64,000 nt of DNA from Arenicola marina (taxonomy: Eukaryota > Annelida > Polychaeta > Arenicolidae), in the NCBI GenBank assembly GCA_964019135.1, contig OZ025265.1:22357143-22421142 (forward strand), in the 5' to 3' direction. The notes below the pieces were generated by a model. That model made no database searches. It was not told the DNA's origin and was given only the letters and a program-made list of their open reading frames with translations. Both the position numbers and the translations under genes were made by a program. Positions 37,901 to 45,900 of the stretch are shown here, in pieces. How positions within the stretch are numbered: position 1 is the stretch's first letter; every line of letters begins with the position of its first letter.

Positions 37901-38137
37901 TCCATGGTAGCATGTTTCCTTGGTATCTCATGGTAACGATTGCCCTCTGTCTCCTAGGTTACGCTGGGCCAGTACCCGGAGCGGATCTTCACGGATGAGA
38001 CGACGCTGATCGCCATCAAGAATTTCCAGAACCGACTGGCGCAGATATCCGAAGAAATCGGTTATCGCAACTCGACCCTCAGCTGTGCTTACGACTACCT
38101 CTTGCCAGAAAACATCCCTGTCGGCATCGACGTGTGA
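18440..38137 (+). CDS. Allene oxide synthase-lipoxygenase (AOS-LOX) type fusion, 16 coding exons, 1174 aa
   Basis: Exons: 18440-18553, 19140-19377, 21714-21915, 23113-23310, 24976-25269, 25814-26004, 26597-26718, 27442-27704, 28025-28146, 29141-29298, 30008-30133, 30511-30897, 33939-34412, 34928-35032, 35940-36290, 37958-38137. All introns are GT-AG and all joins keep frame (3525 nt with stop). Residues 1 to about 375 are a catalase-related haem domain, about 380-490 a PLAT domain, and the rest a lipoxygenase catalytic domain. In coral AOS-LOX, the known relative, the LOX half forms an 8R-hydroperoxide of arachidonate and the haem half turns it into an allene oxide. Length is about 110 residues over the coral enzyme, mostly one Ser/Lys-rich insertion. 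The ATG has A at -3 and opens the first conserved exon. The fold assignment is sure; the chemistry is not, because several active-site positions differ. Confidence 0.93.
18889..19090. repeat. Short inverted-repeat element (MITE), intron 1
   Basis: ACCGGCCGCCTGAGTACCG at 18889 is inverted near 19012. GGCGGTTCTACGGTA recurs, followed by a GGTAGTCTAAGCCTAGCGG tail. A second copy lies at about 44290-44450 with the same tail order, in the channel gene intron. No TSD is evident. Confidence 0.6.
19520..19860 (+). repeat. Degenerate AATGTCAATAAT repeat region, intron 2
   Basis: Short units built on GTCAATAAT, including three near-identical 27 bp units with CCACCATTGATCATAATG at about 19715-19785. 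It is AT-rich and translates to Asn/Asp/Ile strings; not coding. Confidence 0.7.
20560..20830. repeat. Interspersed GC-rich repeat, copy 1
   Basis: It holds TACTTAATACTTTTGCTG, GGCGTTTTACCGCC and TCCGCTCGGTAGGGGCG. A second copy lies at about 26030-26190 in intron 6, with GGCGTTTTACCGCC repeated twice. The class is unknown. Confidence 0.6.
20950..21115 (+). mobile_element. tRNA-derived SINE, family 2 (tRNA-Cys-like)
   Basis: The head has CAACTGCAGACCAAC, like a tRNA-Cys anticodon loop with GCA, then a B box GGGGTTCGAAACCCG. The tail contains TCTCCCGGGAGTTC. Other family members: 21465-21600, 26385-26560, 28445-28620, 51605-51780 and probably 63940-64000. The heads are not functional tRNA genes, since stems are broken. 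Confidence 0.65.
21465..21600 (+). mobile_element. tRNA-Cys-like SINE, intron 2
   Basis: An A-box-like TAGTCACGTGGTACC, CGACTGCAGACTGAC (anticodon GCA region) and a perfect B box GGTTCGAATCC are in correct order over about 73 nt. A non-tRNA tail with CTCATTGTCCATTGAATTCC follows. It lies just upstream of exon 3. Confidence 0.65.
21860..22507 (+). repeat. 73 bp x 9 array made from the end of exon 3 plus its 5' splice site
   Basis: Units start at 21860, 21933, 22006, 22079, 22152, 22225, 22298, 22371 and 22444, exactly 73 bp apart. The first unit is the true exon 3 end (CCTTACAGAAAGG to CCCATCAA) plus GTGAGT. Each later copy repeats about 56 bp of exon and the donor GTGAGT, with near-zero divergence. 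Use of any later donor would add an in-frame TGA straight after the first ATCAAG, so only the first gives the full protein. Confidence 0.95.
22508..23112. other. Rest of intron 3, with a G-tract MITE
   Basis: It is AT-rich, with a G-run MITE relative (about 22856-23000; AAAACGGCATTC core, two G-runs, a C-run). It ends with a pyrimidine-rich acceptor at 23112. Confidence 0.5.
23311..24975. other. Intron 4 (1665 bp)
   Basis: It is mostly unique AT-rich sequence. A C-run lies near 23803-23815. No tandem array and no second gene seen. Confidence 0.7.
25270..25813. other. Intron 5 (544 bp)
   Basis: A G-run near 25300-25320 follows the donor GTATTG. The rest is unremarkable. Confidence 0.7.
25911..27545 (+). 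CDS. PLAT/C2-like domain, exons 6-8, residues about 380-490
   Basis: The domain runs from GESVEYLLHVVTGNQ through CDIYVCLVGTEGRTAYLEL and DWFLEYMVV to CHTLPCYRWF. This matches the usual LOX PLAT strand order, with the conserved Asp-Trp (464-465). It normally docks the enzyme to membranes, in some cases with Ca2+. It joins the haem domain directly through a short linker, as in coral AOS-LOX. Confidence 0.85.
26030..26190. repeat. Interspersed GC-rich repeat, copy 2 (intron 6)
   Basis: It shares the ACTTAATAC opening and the GGCGTTTTACCGCC and ATCCGCTCGG blocks with 20560-20830. The intron also holds a tRNA-Cys-like SINE at about 26385-26560. Confidence 0.6.
26385..26560 (+). mobile_element. 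tRNA-Cys-like SINE, intron 6
   Basis: A-box-like CAGCTCAGTTGGTAAGCAGG, TATCTGCACACC (anticodon region) and GGTCGTGGGTTCGCACC (B box) are followed by a tail with TTGTCATTAGATGTTTCTTGG. It ends about 35 bp before exon 7. Confidence 0.65.
27084..27441 (+). repeat. About 61 bp x 6 decayed copies of the exon 8 3' splice site and exon start
   Basis: Units begin at 27084, 27147, 27195, 27256, 27317 and 27378; the true exon 8 begins at 27442. Each unit ends in an AG after CCCCTGTGTCACATAG-like sequence, then opens with a copy of the exon start (AGGAAAGGGCACAAATCTGA against exon AGGAAGGGGCACAAGTCGGA). The copies nearest the exon are most alike; the far ones are worn. Confidence 0.88.
28445..28625 (+). 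mobile_element. tRNA-Cys-like SINE, intron 9
   Basis: GGTAAGCGGGCTAAACTGC, then AGATCAACAAGTCC and B-box-like TGGTTCGAAATTT, with a tail holding TCTCGAGAGGTTTCTCGG. The order matches the other family 2 copies. Confidence 0.6.
28870..29105 (+). mobile_element. SINE family 1, intron 9
   Basis: GCAGCTCAATGGGCTAGAGC (A box), the CACCTGAGAGCCTAACGG block, AAAGATCCCATGTACTTC and a GCGATATGACCAAAACTGG tail. It ends about 35 bp before exon 10, so its 3' end may supply part of the branch-point region. Confidence 0.75.
29299..29765 (+). repeat. G-rich array in intron 10 with a stray copy of exon 10 sequence
   Basis: Irregular units on GTGGGGCAGGGCAGG fill the stretch. At about 29397-29446 a copy of the exon 10 segment encoding EQYNTLQHV-HWKDDE is embedded and runs directly into GTGAGGTAG, a plausible donor. 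Both strands carry long frames only because the repeat lacks stops. Confidence 0.85.
30290..30505 (+). repeat. Degenerate TTCTGAA-type short repeats, intron 11
   Basis: Seven- to nine-base units (TTCTGAATT, TCCTGAATC, ATTCTGAAA) run up to the exon 12 acceptor. No coding content. Confidence 0.75.
30511..30897 (+). CDS. Exon 12: LOX segment with a Ser/Asp- and Lys-rich insertion
   Basis: The exon opens with DGRLFLISYEELEEF (residues 677-691), a conserved LOX stretch, and closes with KYLCAPM (799-805), the next conserved block. Between them lie about 105 residues where coral AOS-LOX has about 40 and mammalian LOXs fewer. The insertion has a Pro/Ser part, an acidic Ser part (SSSDSSDDED, CK2-like) and a strongly basic tail (KAKKSKRKKPKKPKG and LKRKKKKAA) resembling a bipartite nuclear localisation signal. 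It sits at a surface loop in LOX structures. The exon ends with CCCATG and donor GTGAGG at 30898, the seed of the 38 bp array that fills the next intron. Confidence 0.85.
30880..33760 (+). repeat. 38 bp x about 75 array seeded by the exon 12 5' splice junction
   Basis: The unit contains ATCTGTGCGCACCCATGGTG followed by AGGACAATAATGGTTGAT or close variants. The first unit is the real junction: exon 12 ends CGCACCCATG and the donor is GTGAGG at 30898. Later copies keep GTGAGG with few changes (GGACAATAAT against GGAAAATAAT; CATCC, CCGTGG, CCAGGG variants). A few units lack 3 bp. As 38 is not a multiple of three and the unit holds a stop (TGA) in the exon frame, only the first donor gives the protein. 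It fills nearly all of the 3041 bp intron 12. Confidence 0.97.
33939..34412 (+). CDS. Exon 13: LOX iron-site helix with His861 and His866
   Basis: SDWLVAKMWVRVAEAN is followed by VHHLVGH, the HxxxxH motif whose His861 and His866 match the first two iron ligands. Next come THLMMEPVALATARNLPSVHP and SKLLIPYLRTIV, all LOX hallmarks. The loop usually reading GGGGH is LGAHG here (927-931), a departure from the family near the substrate channel. Confidence 0.9.
34413..34927. other. Intron 13 (515 bp)
   Basis: AT-rich, with no repeat or second gene seen. Confidence 0.7.
35033..35630 (-). mobile_element. SINE family 1 in intron 14, with 13-bp TSD and 273 bp tandem duplication
   Basis: CGATACTTCATGA flanks the insertion at about 35079 and 35618, a clean target duplication. 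The SINE is inverted, with its A-box end near 35600. A 273 bp unit that begins 2 bp inside the exon 14 donor (GAGTAACTCTTTTGCTAAG) and runs through most of the SINE is present twice: landmarks at 35035/35308 and 35281/35554. Confidence 0.85.
35940..38137 (+). CDS. Exons 15-16: LOX C-terminus with altered iron ligands
   Basis: TVSAQHCALSRG supplies His1048, the third histidine ligand. Four residues on, where LOXs have Asn or His (rarely Ser), this protein has Ser1052. YAYCLNAPPFMMRPPP and RYLGAV are conserved. The last exon ends GYRNSTLSCAYDYLLP, then ENIPVGIDV and stop TGA (38135-38137). The C-terminal residue, whose carboxylate binds iron, is Val1174 instead of the near-universal animal Ile. 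Some fungal Mn-lipoxygenases end in Val, from memory. The frame is certain, so these are genuine substitutions unless the assembly is wrong. Confidence 0.9.
36520..37545 (+). repeat. 34 bp x about 30 array, intron 15
   Basis: Units are close to TACTACTTTGGCTCTCATTA followed by TATACTGCTACCAC, with CAGCTACC, TAGTTTGG and TATCAC variants. Irregular CTA/CAC trinucleotide sequence flanks both sides. It begins about 230 bp after the exon 15 donor and is not exon-derived. Frames through it encode Tyr/Leu/Thr strings and are not genes. Confidence 0.93.
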
Positions 38138-38768
38138 GGGGACCGAGAAGGGGGGGGGGGTAAGCTGACGAAACGAGACAGTGAAGAGGGGGAAGAGGAG
38201 AGTAAGGGGGCGCAAGGGAGGGTAGTGGAGAGAGAGTGATGGAGTTACTATTATGGTATTTGTCGAAACATGAGACGTTCATCTTAATTAATGTTTATAG
38301 ATAGACTGACGCAATAGGTGTGGATATTTATATGTATATATTTCTTGGTCGTGCGATGATATCGTCTGATATGCAGATGGGTAGAATTTTGCTAGAGATT
38401 TTTATTGTTGTTCATTACCACCGCAATTAACTATATATACGCTTGGCACAAATCGTGTTTACAAGAAAAAATCATTAGTTATTTTCCCATGATATTTGAA
38501 TATCGTTTTGTTTCACGTTATTAATGCTTCACATAATGTACTGCAGTATTAGGTCCTGTTCATATGTGGTTAATGACAAGCTTAGAACGATTGCAACCTG
38601 TTGCATTCATGCTATTTAATGCATCCGTTTCATATATATATACATATATATTATATGCTTCCATGTTGTAATCCTTACAGGACTCTGCGAGATCACCGTG
38701 AGGTTTACGTGCTATGCACCAGGATCCTAACTTTGCCATCAATCGCTTTGGCTAGTTTTATTATCAGT
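38138..38768 (+). other. 3' flank of the AOS-LOX gene
   Basis: The 3' UTR starts with a G-run at 38150-38160. No AATAAA appears soon after the stop, so the poly(A) site is not placed. Confidence 0.5.
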
Positions 38769-39173
38769 TATTATTACGAGTTGGTGGGCATGTTAACTAG
38801 TACAATAGCGTTACATCTGAAGGCCTCTAAAATGCCGTATTCTGACCCAAACCGCCCTGCTGCCCATGCAATCGACAATCGTTGCCATGGCGACGCTGCA
38901 TAGAACAATGAAACATGACGTCACGCACAAAAGAATTGTAGTTATAGCTTTAAATAGCCCGCTTCCATGACTAGTTGCCTAGTTGCACATGCTATGTTTC
39001 TTGGCAACATATATATGGCATAAAAAGGCGACTGGCCAACTATATGTGGAAAGGCTTGCGATTTGCGGACAGTCAGTCCCAAAATGCTTTACTTTTGTCG
39101 TTGCATGCGGAAATTAAACCAAAGAAGCAGAGACAAGTCAACGCCTTAAATTTAAATTCAACTCGTAATAATA
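38769..39173 (+). mobile_element. MITE copy 2 (intact, about 405 bp) plus flanking hairpin arm
   Basis: It starts TTATTACGAGTTGGTGGGCA and ends AACTCGTAATAATAG. It is the reverse-orientation match of 5047-6422 without the nested element, so it serves as the empty site for that insertion. Sequence 39178-39270 repeats one arm of the 4862-5041 palindrome. Confidence 0.8.
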
Positions 39174-39270
39174 GTAATAGCGCGAGTTTTGCTTGGCGTT
39201 AGGCATTTTATTGGCCCGACATCAAGCTGTAGCAGCCCGCCAATTTTCATTATCGGCCCGAGGCCGTCAT

Positions 39271-41465
39271 ATTGTACATGTAGTATTCATTGAAGGGCTT
39301 TGAATCAATAATATCAATGCAGATAAAATATAAATGAAAATTTAGTTTGACGCTCTAGTGACTAACAAAACGGTCTTCCAATGTTTTTGTGACGTCATAC
39401 TGCATGTCTAAAATAAGAAATTATTTTTTGCAGCAGCATTCTGGATTTGTTGTTGCTCATGTGACTTTTGTGCAGATCATGTGGAAGCAATTATGACATT
39501 CTAATTCGTGATGAGAGTGTAGTTATATATATATGTATATTGTGTATATAGTTAAAGTTTCCAATTGACACTTGTTAGATTCCCATATATATTTTTACTT
39601 GGACAGGCTCGAATGTGCAAATGGTTTATTTTACTTGTTCATCTGTAATCTGGTAATGAAGATAAAGATTGTATTGCCCTATAGTTTATTTGTGTGTACC
39701 GCTTTCAATAATGAATTAATGAGGTGCTAATTCAAGAGTCGATGTAAGAACCGCAATTTAGGATTTGGGAGAAAACACTTTTGTTGCAGTCTTTTGTTGA
39801 TTGTGTCGTACATATTTGGACTACAGCTTGGTGAATAGGTAACTAATACCAATCGAACACTTAATTAGCTTATCTGCAGTCTGAAGTCGTTTATAGACAT
39901 TAAACGGATAAGCTTAGCGTCAAGTATACATAGGTATACATACAAAGCGGTTTTTTTTTAAATTAAAAAATTCTGTTACTTTTTAGTTTACGTTTGCAGC
40001 TTAATGGATAGTGATGGGAAGGTGTAGGACTTTAGCAACAAAGCCAAGACTTTGGAAATGCTGAACATATTTCCTGAAACTCGTTATCTTAGTACTTAAC
40101 TTAGACAATCGGGAAGCAATTGTTGACGATTCTTGTGAAAGATTAGGGTTATAATTCACTTTCTTATTATTGTTAACCCAGTAACAATTTCGAATCACAT
40201 TCTCAATAGATGTTTGTTTCTGTCATAGAACTGGTTGGTAAATCTAGTTGTTGATTCGTTTATTACAGAATTTTATTCCAATGTATGTTTTTCAATAGGG
40301 TATGATTGTAAATATTAAGAAAATTATTAGCCTATATATCTTAGTTGTATCTGGGATTCTGATCAAAGTCATTGTGATAGACACTGTACAGGTTATGTAG
40401 TTTGTTTTCTGTGTACTTTTTAAAGATGACTTGATCGTTATAACCCGATCGAAAGCCTCCATGTTAAAGAGCGAAAAAAATTGTTTGACTTGTATAGCCA
40501 GTGGACTTATTCCAACAGTGATTAGTGTTTTTAAGGAACTGTAACCCGTTGACGTATTATATTGAGCTTATAGATACAATAAGTGAGCAGAAGATTGATT
40601 CACGGAACTTTATAAAGCTATATCAATTATGTGTATGAGCTCCTCACAAGAAAATTTAGATATACTGAATCATACCCGCCAACAGTAGATATACGATAAT
40701 TATGACGTCACTGAATCACTGCACTATGATCGTGACGTCAGAGACAACAGCCGCTATGGATGTTACGGTTCTGTGTTTTATTTCACACACGTTTGTTTCA
40801 CACGTGTTTTCTCCACAAGTTTATTTTGTATCTACAGCTGATTTATATGTATACTCTCGCGTCGCGTCTTCATACGCATGATGATCAAGCCTGTTTCGTT
40901 CTAATTATGCTAATTGCCATAACAGGATTCAATGAAATCATGTTATGTGTACACGGTGGATACCCAGATGTTTTGGACAAGACAAATAAGTACACGGGAC
41001 AGTGGTTTACCAGCTTACGTAAGGGTAATTGATCATTTAACCATCTATCGGCATAGAGAGCATGGATTGACGCAGTTGAATTAAAGTCTAGGAAATGTCG
41101 TTAAATGAAATAGAAAAAAATGGGCCTAATCTAATAAACTAGGCAAAGGAGGCACTGTGCAAGGGCCAGAGGGAAGATTTTCTAACATTATTGTTTTAAG
41201 ATATTTTTTTATTGATTGTAATGAACAACATTAATGTTCACACAAAAAACGCACTTTTTGCATCTGTCTCTCGTCTGTGGTCAGAAGTTTTCGGTGGACA
41301 TATGCAAGACCGAACACCTTCATCATTTGTATCACACCGGGCACATATGAAATAAAGTTTATTTACTTACACACAATTGAATGACAGCCAGCTTACTGTG
41401 TTATGCTACGATGGTTAGCGACGAGGCTATATTCGTGCTCTCAACATCCTGGCATTTGCGAACGC
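39271..41465. other. Gene-free stretch between convergent genes
   Basis: AT-rich, with no gene seen. AATAAAG at about 41352 is followed by TTTATTTACTTAC, which could be a retroposed 3' end or an unrelated poly(A) site. Confidence 0.55.
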
Positions 41466-41469
41466 AATG

Positions 41470-41586
41470 CAGGGGCGGATCAAGGAATTTGCAAAGGGGA
41501 AAGTTGCTCTCTGAAAACTTGCGACCGGAGTGGGGGGGGGGGGGGGTGCAACCCCCCTACCCCCCCCGCCTCTAGATCCGCTCCTG
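41470..41586. mobile_element. Small MITE with CAGGGGCGGATC termini
   Basis: The left end CAGGGGCGGATC (41470-41481) and right end GATCCGCTCCTG (41575-41586) are inverted. CAATG flanks both sides (5 bp). The inside is a G-run then a C-run. It is the most complete member of the G/C-tract family in the window. Confidence 0.65.
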
Positions 41587-42732
41587 CAATGGGAACGCGG
41601 TCCCGTCTTCTCGCTGACTGACTTCTCGCTTCGTCTCGCGAGATTTCCCCTCGTGACCTGCGCCCTTTTAGTTTTCTCACCTTCTAGAACATACAATTTT
41701 TCAATGAATGAAGAAATTCAAATTGTGCAGATATAAGAACACTCATATTTCACCACTAATCATAACGGTTACGTCACTGGTTACACCATGCGGTAATGTT
41801 AACACTCATCTACTAGCAATGGAATACTTGATAATAAATATCTATTTAACATCCATCAACACATTTGTCCTTTATTTTGAAAAAAAAACACACAAAAAAA
41901 ACACAACCCCTAATAATTTGTTGGCATCAGGGACCGTTGTCAATATAAACTAATATGTAAACATTTCATATACATATGCAAATACAAAATGACCCACATT
42001 TTATGTGCAAGCATATGTAATATGGCCTACATGTTATGCCAACAAGGAAATACATAATAAATAATGATTGACAAGCGATGGCATCACTGGGATGCGCAAG
42101 GCTATAATTTATTCCTTGGTTGAGTGGTGATTGTAATTTTATGCAATTTTTTTTCGGATATCCCTTTTGATGCGCGATGGGAAAAAACAATGGCAGCATG
42201 TATGACAAAAACTTAGAACACAGTTAGCGCAGATGTACGCATATAATACTGACACGATAACGAGCAATTGGTGCATGATCATGGTGTACCGATAACCGAC
42301 AAATTTCGATTATTCTGACAGTGTATGTAAATGGACTGTAAAAAATTTAAAGATGTTTACAAGTATATTAATCACATCAAGTGAGGCCAACACACAAATA
42401 TCAAATAATATACTCCTACTTGGTCGTTGCCCCGGATTAACGGAATTTAGACACAATGTGAAAGACGCCATATACAATCCTATAGTAATCAGTGAGCCTC
42501 GGTAAGGTAATTACATGAATACGAACAATAACCGACAAAGTAAACTATCTTACTCTGCAAGAAATGCTCTTAATGGAAGTTAAAACTTAATTGAATGTCC
42601 ATATACAATTCGATAGTAATATATAAAGCGGGATGCGAGTTTGGGTCGAGTTTTCTGTATTTAGTATAAAGAAAAGAATGAGATTTCACAGCTAGCCTCT
42701 TGCCATGACGGTCACCATGTTTACTTTGAACT
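41587..42732. other. 3' side of the minus-strand channel gene
   Basis: No other gene seen. For the minus-strand gene, candidate AATAAA signals (TTTATT on +) occur near 42108 and near 41870. Neither can be preferred from sequence alone. Confidence 0.4.
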
Positions 42733-42975
42733 TTACATAGAATAATGAGATGGTTTCCCAATAGACATGGACGTCAATGAAGTGTTTTTCCTGTGACTCA
42801 AAGGTGTGAGAATCTCCTTTCTTCTTGTGTACTTAAGATCGCATTTAGACACTGTGACAGCGCCACCGGTGATAGAATCATGATAGTACTGTAATACGTA
42901 CGTCTCAAGCAGCGACAGCAACCCCCCATTCTTAGTCGCATCTCTCCCCGGCTTCATATTTGGTCGTATTTCATT
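42733..42975 (-). CDS. Probable last exon of the channel gene (C-terminal tail)
   Basis: A weak acceptor (ATAATTAG) is followed by an open phase-0 frame NEIRPNMKPGRDATKNGGLL... of 80 codons ending in TAA. Its length and phase fit a terminal exon, but the tail after M4 is longer than usual and nothing in it is diagnostic. The true tail could lie elsewhere in the intron. Confidence 0.4.
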   Translation of the reverse strand, partial: NEIRPNMKPGRDATKNGGLLSLLETYVLQYYHDSITGGAVTVSKCDLKYTRRKEILTPLSHRKNTSLTSMSIGKPSHYSM

Positions 42976-45900
42976 CTAATTATATACGAATGTCTTCCTA
43001 TTAAGATAAGAAAAAACAAGAAACAGAAAAATAGTCAAATACAATATATATAACCGGGATTTCGCGGCGGATGACGCATCATACTAGATGTTATTAGTGA
43101 CATCAGCGCTCCACGTGATGTCACCGCCTCATATGACGTCATTGTCACACATGACGTAACCGACACACATGACGTCACCGCCCCATATGACGTCATCGTC
43201 ACACATGACGTAAACGACACATGACGTAACCACCACACATGACGTCACCGCCAAAGTACATGACGTCACCGCCCTATGTGACGTCACCGCCCCACGAGAC
43301 GTCACCGCCCCACATGACCTCACCGTCACACGCGACGTCGTACGGGATGCAGCATACGTTGGAAAAAGTCACATATGACGTCACACGCGACGTCACAGGT
43401 TACGTCACACGTCGCATGCCGATCGGGCGTTACTCGGAGAGGGACTTTTCCCGCCGTTCATGTTGCGAATGTTTGCGGTGCGCGCGTTCCACGTCACTGT
43501 TAAAGATGCAGTGCGCAGGCGCAAGTGGTTCTTCAAGGTAGTCAATCGGCTGCGCTTTTGTTCAGCTTGCTGTCTCACAGTTTGCTTTGCGAAAAATTAA
43601 AACAGATACCTTTAAAATTTAACATGAAGGCGCAGCATAGCTTCGCCGATCCTATGAGAAAATTCTCATATGTGTATAATATTTTGCATATAAGTGTTAA
43701 TTTTCTTAATTACTATGTCATTACTGTTAATAAAATATTGTTTCGCGATAATCGTGTATCCTTCATTCGTATCTTCGTACATTCTGCGTCATATGTATCG
43801 ATGACGCGTTTAGATACGTATAACAAAATACTTGACCTTTATGCATTGGTCCAGCAATAATGTAACATTGAGGTCATGTTGATCTAAAATGTTGGTCCAT
43901 ATGGACATATGGAGAATTATTATTGATTATTATTATTATTATCGGTACTAATGCACTGCAGTTGGCAGGAATGAAAATATAAAGGATTGAATCAATCAAT
44001 CAATTAGGACGTAGTACTGTTGTCTTACCACATAAACGAGTTCCTTGTTTTTCATTTCTCTGCGTTTCCTGAAAGGCTGTACAGAAGGAAGAGGCTTTAA
44101 TAATTTTGCCATGAAGTTTCACACTGTATATTAATGATTATCATAATATTTAGAAAAACCTATTACGCGCGGCGTAATATATATTACGCTATATGTTATA
44201 GCCGGAAGCTCTTTCTAAAAAAAGAATTCAGCTCTGGTCAAGGATACACTGCAACATATATTTTAAACCGCCATTGCATTGCCTTGCGTAACGATAGATT
44301 GCCATAGAACACCCAGTGCGTGTTCAATGCTAGAGCGTCTCTATAAATAACCAAACGGCGGTCTTCTGAGTCTTGCAACTGCGCACCGCATAGACACGCA
44401 CAGGCGGTTTTACGGTAGTCTAGGTTTGGCGGTTTAAATGATGTCTTGGGTTCGTATCCCAGTGAACAAATTACGTGCGTCTACAGGAGACCCGCTTTAT
44501 TGTAAGCGAGTTAACACCGAAAAATAATATGAGCTGAGTTTGTTTTGGTGTGGCACCAACTGTTTCACTGTGCACGAAAGCGGCAAAATTATACCATCAT
44601 TTCATTTCATCATTACACAAAGAAAACAGAATCCCGATGCAACGTACCTTAACTGAGATCTTAATCCAGAACCACAAGTTGAACAAGATGAACATGGTTC
44701 CGAACAGGATGAGAGCTCCTGGATCTACTCTGGGATGTTGATCCGAGTCCCAGAGGGTCTGAGTCCCGTGCCAGAAGCAGACTCCGGCGAGCAGGATCAT
44801 GGCCATCAGGACATAACGATCCTGAAGGAAACGAAATTCCATGGAGGAATGGCATTTTGTATGTATGCCGAAGATCCTGTATTGTATGGGTTATACTTAC
44901 ATAAGAGATATATATACAAATGCACACCAGGCATGGGGCGATTACATTGTAAATGTTATCGATTACGATTACGATTACTTGGACATTTCCTAATTACGAT
45001 TACGATTACAGGAAATATGAAAGTAATCGATTACATGAAATATGAAAGTAATCGATTACATGAAATATGAAAGTAATCGATTACATGAAATATGAAAGTA
45101 ATCGATTACATGAAATATGAAAGTAATCGATTACATGAAATATGAAAGTAATAGATTACAGGAAATATGAAAGTAATGGATTGCATGAAATATGAAAGTA
45201 ATGGATTACATGAAATATGAAAGTAATGGATTACATGAAATATAAAAGTAATGGATTACATGAAATATGAAAGTTATGGATTACATGAAATATAAAAGTA
45301 AAGGATTACATGAAATATGAAAGTAATCGATTAGGAGTACGATTACATTGAAAGTAATCATGATTACAATCATGATTACTTATTTTAGCTTTTTAATACA
45401 TGAACCCTGCATTAGATCTTGAAGTAATTATTTTTTAACAAACAGTACACATTGGATGAGTGGGGCCACACGTATGGTACAATTTATTTTTACATAACTG
45501 ACACCAGTGAATGAACAATCATTAAACAGATCATTAAACAGATCAAAAGATAAAACTGATCTGTAGTTGTATTTTTGTCATATGTTTTCGCATCTTCTTT
45601 TTCCATTGTGTTTATTCGATTGCCATAAACATGATAAAGAAGGGCAATTAATCTCCGCGATTGACATCCAGGAATTCTTGGAGATTCGCGATTGGCTGTT
45701 GAGAATGTTTGGGGATCATTATCCGTATTCCTACAATTCCTAGTTCAACGCGAAGACCCTTTGCCTATTTACCGCCATCAGTCATAGCAGTAGCAGCATT
45801 CCTCCATATTTGCGATATCACCTTTAAGGTGTTTTTTTTCAAGACCAGTCTTGGACAGACCTTATCTTGAAGATTCGTTATTACTCTCCCTAATTTTGGG

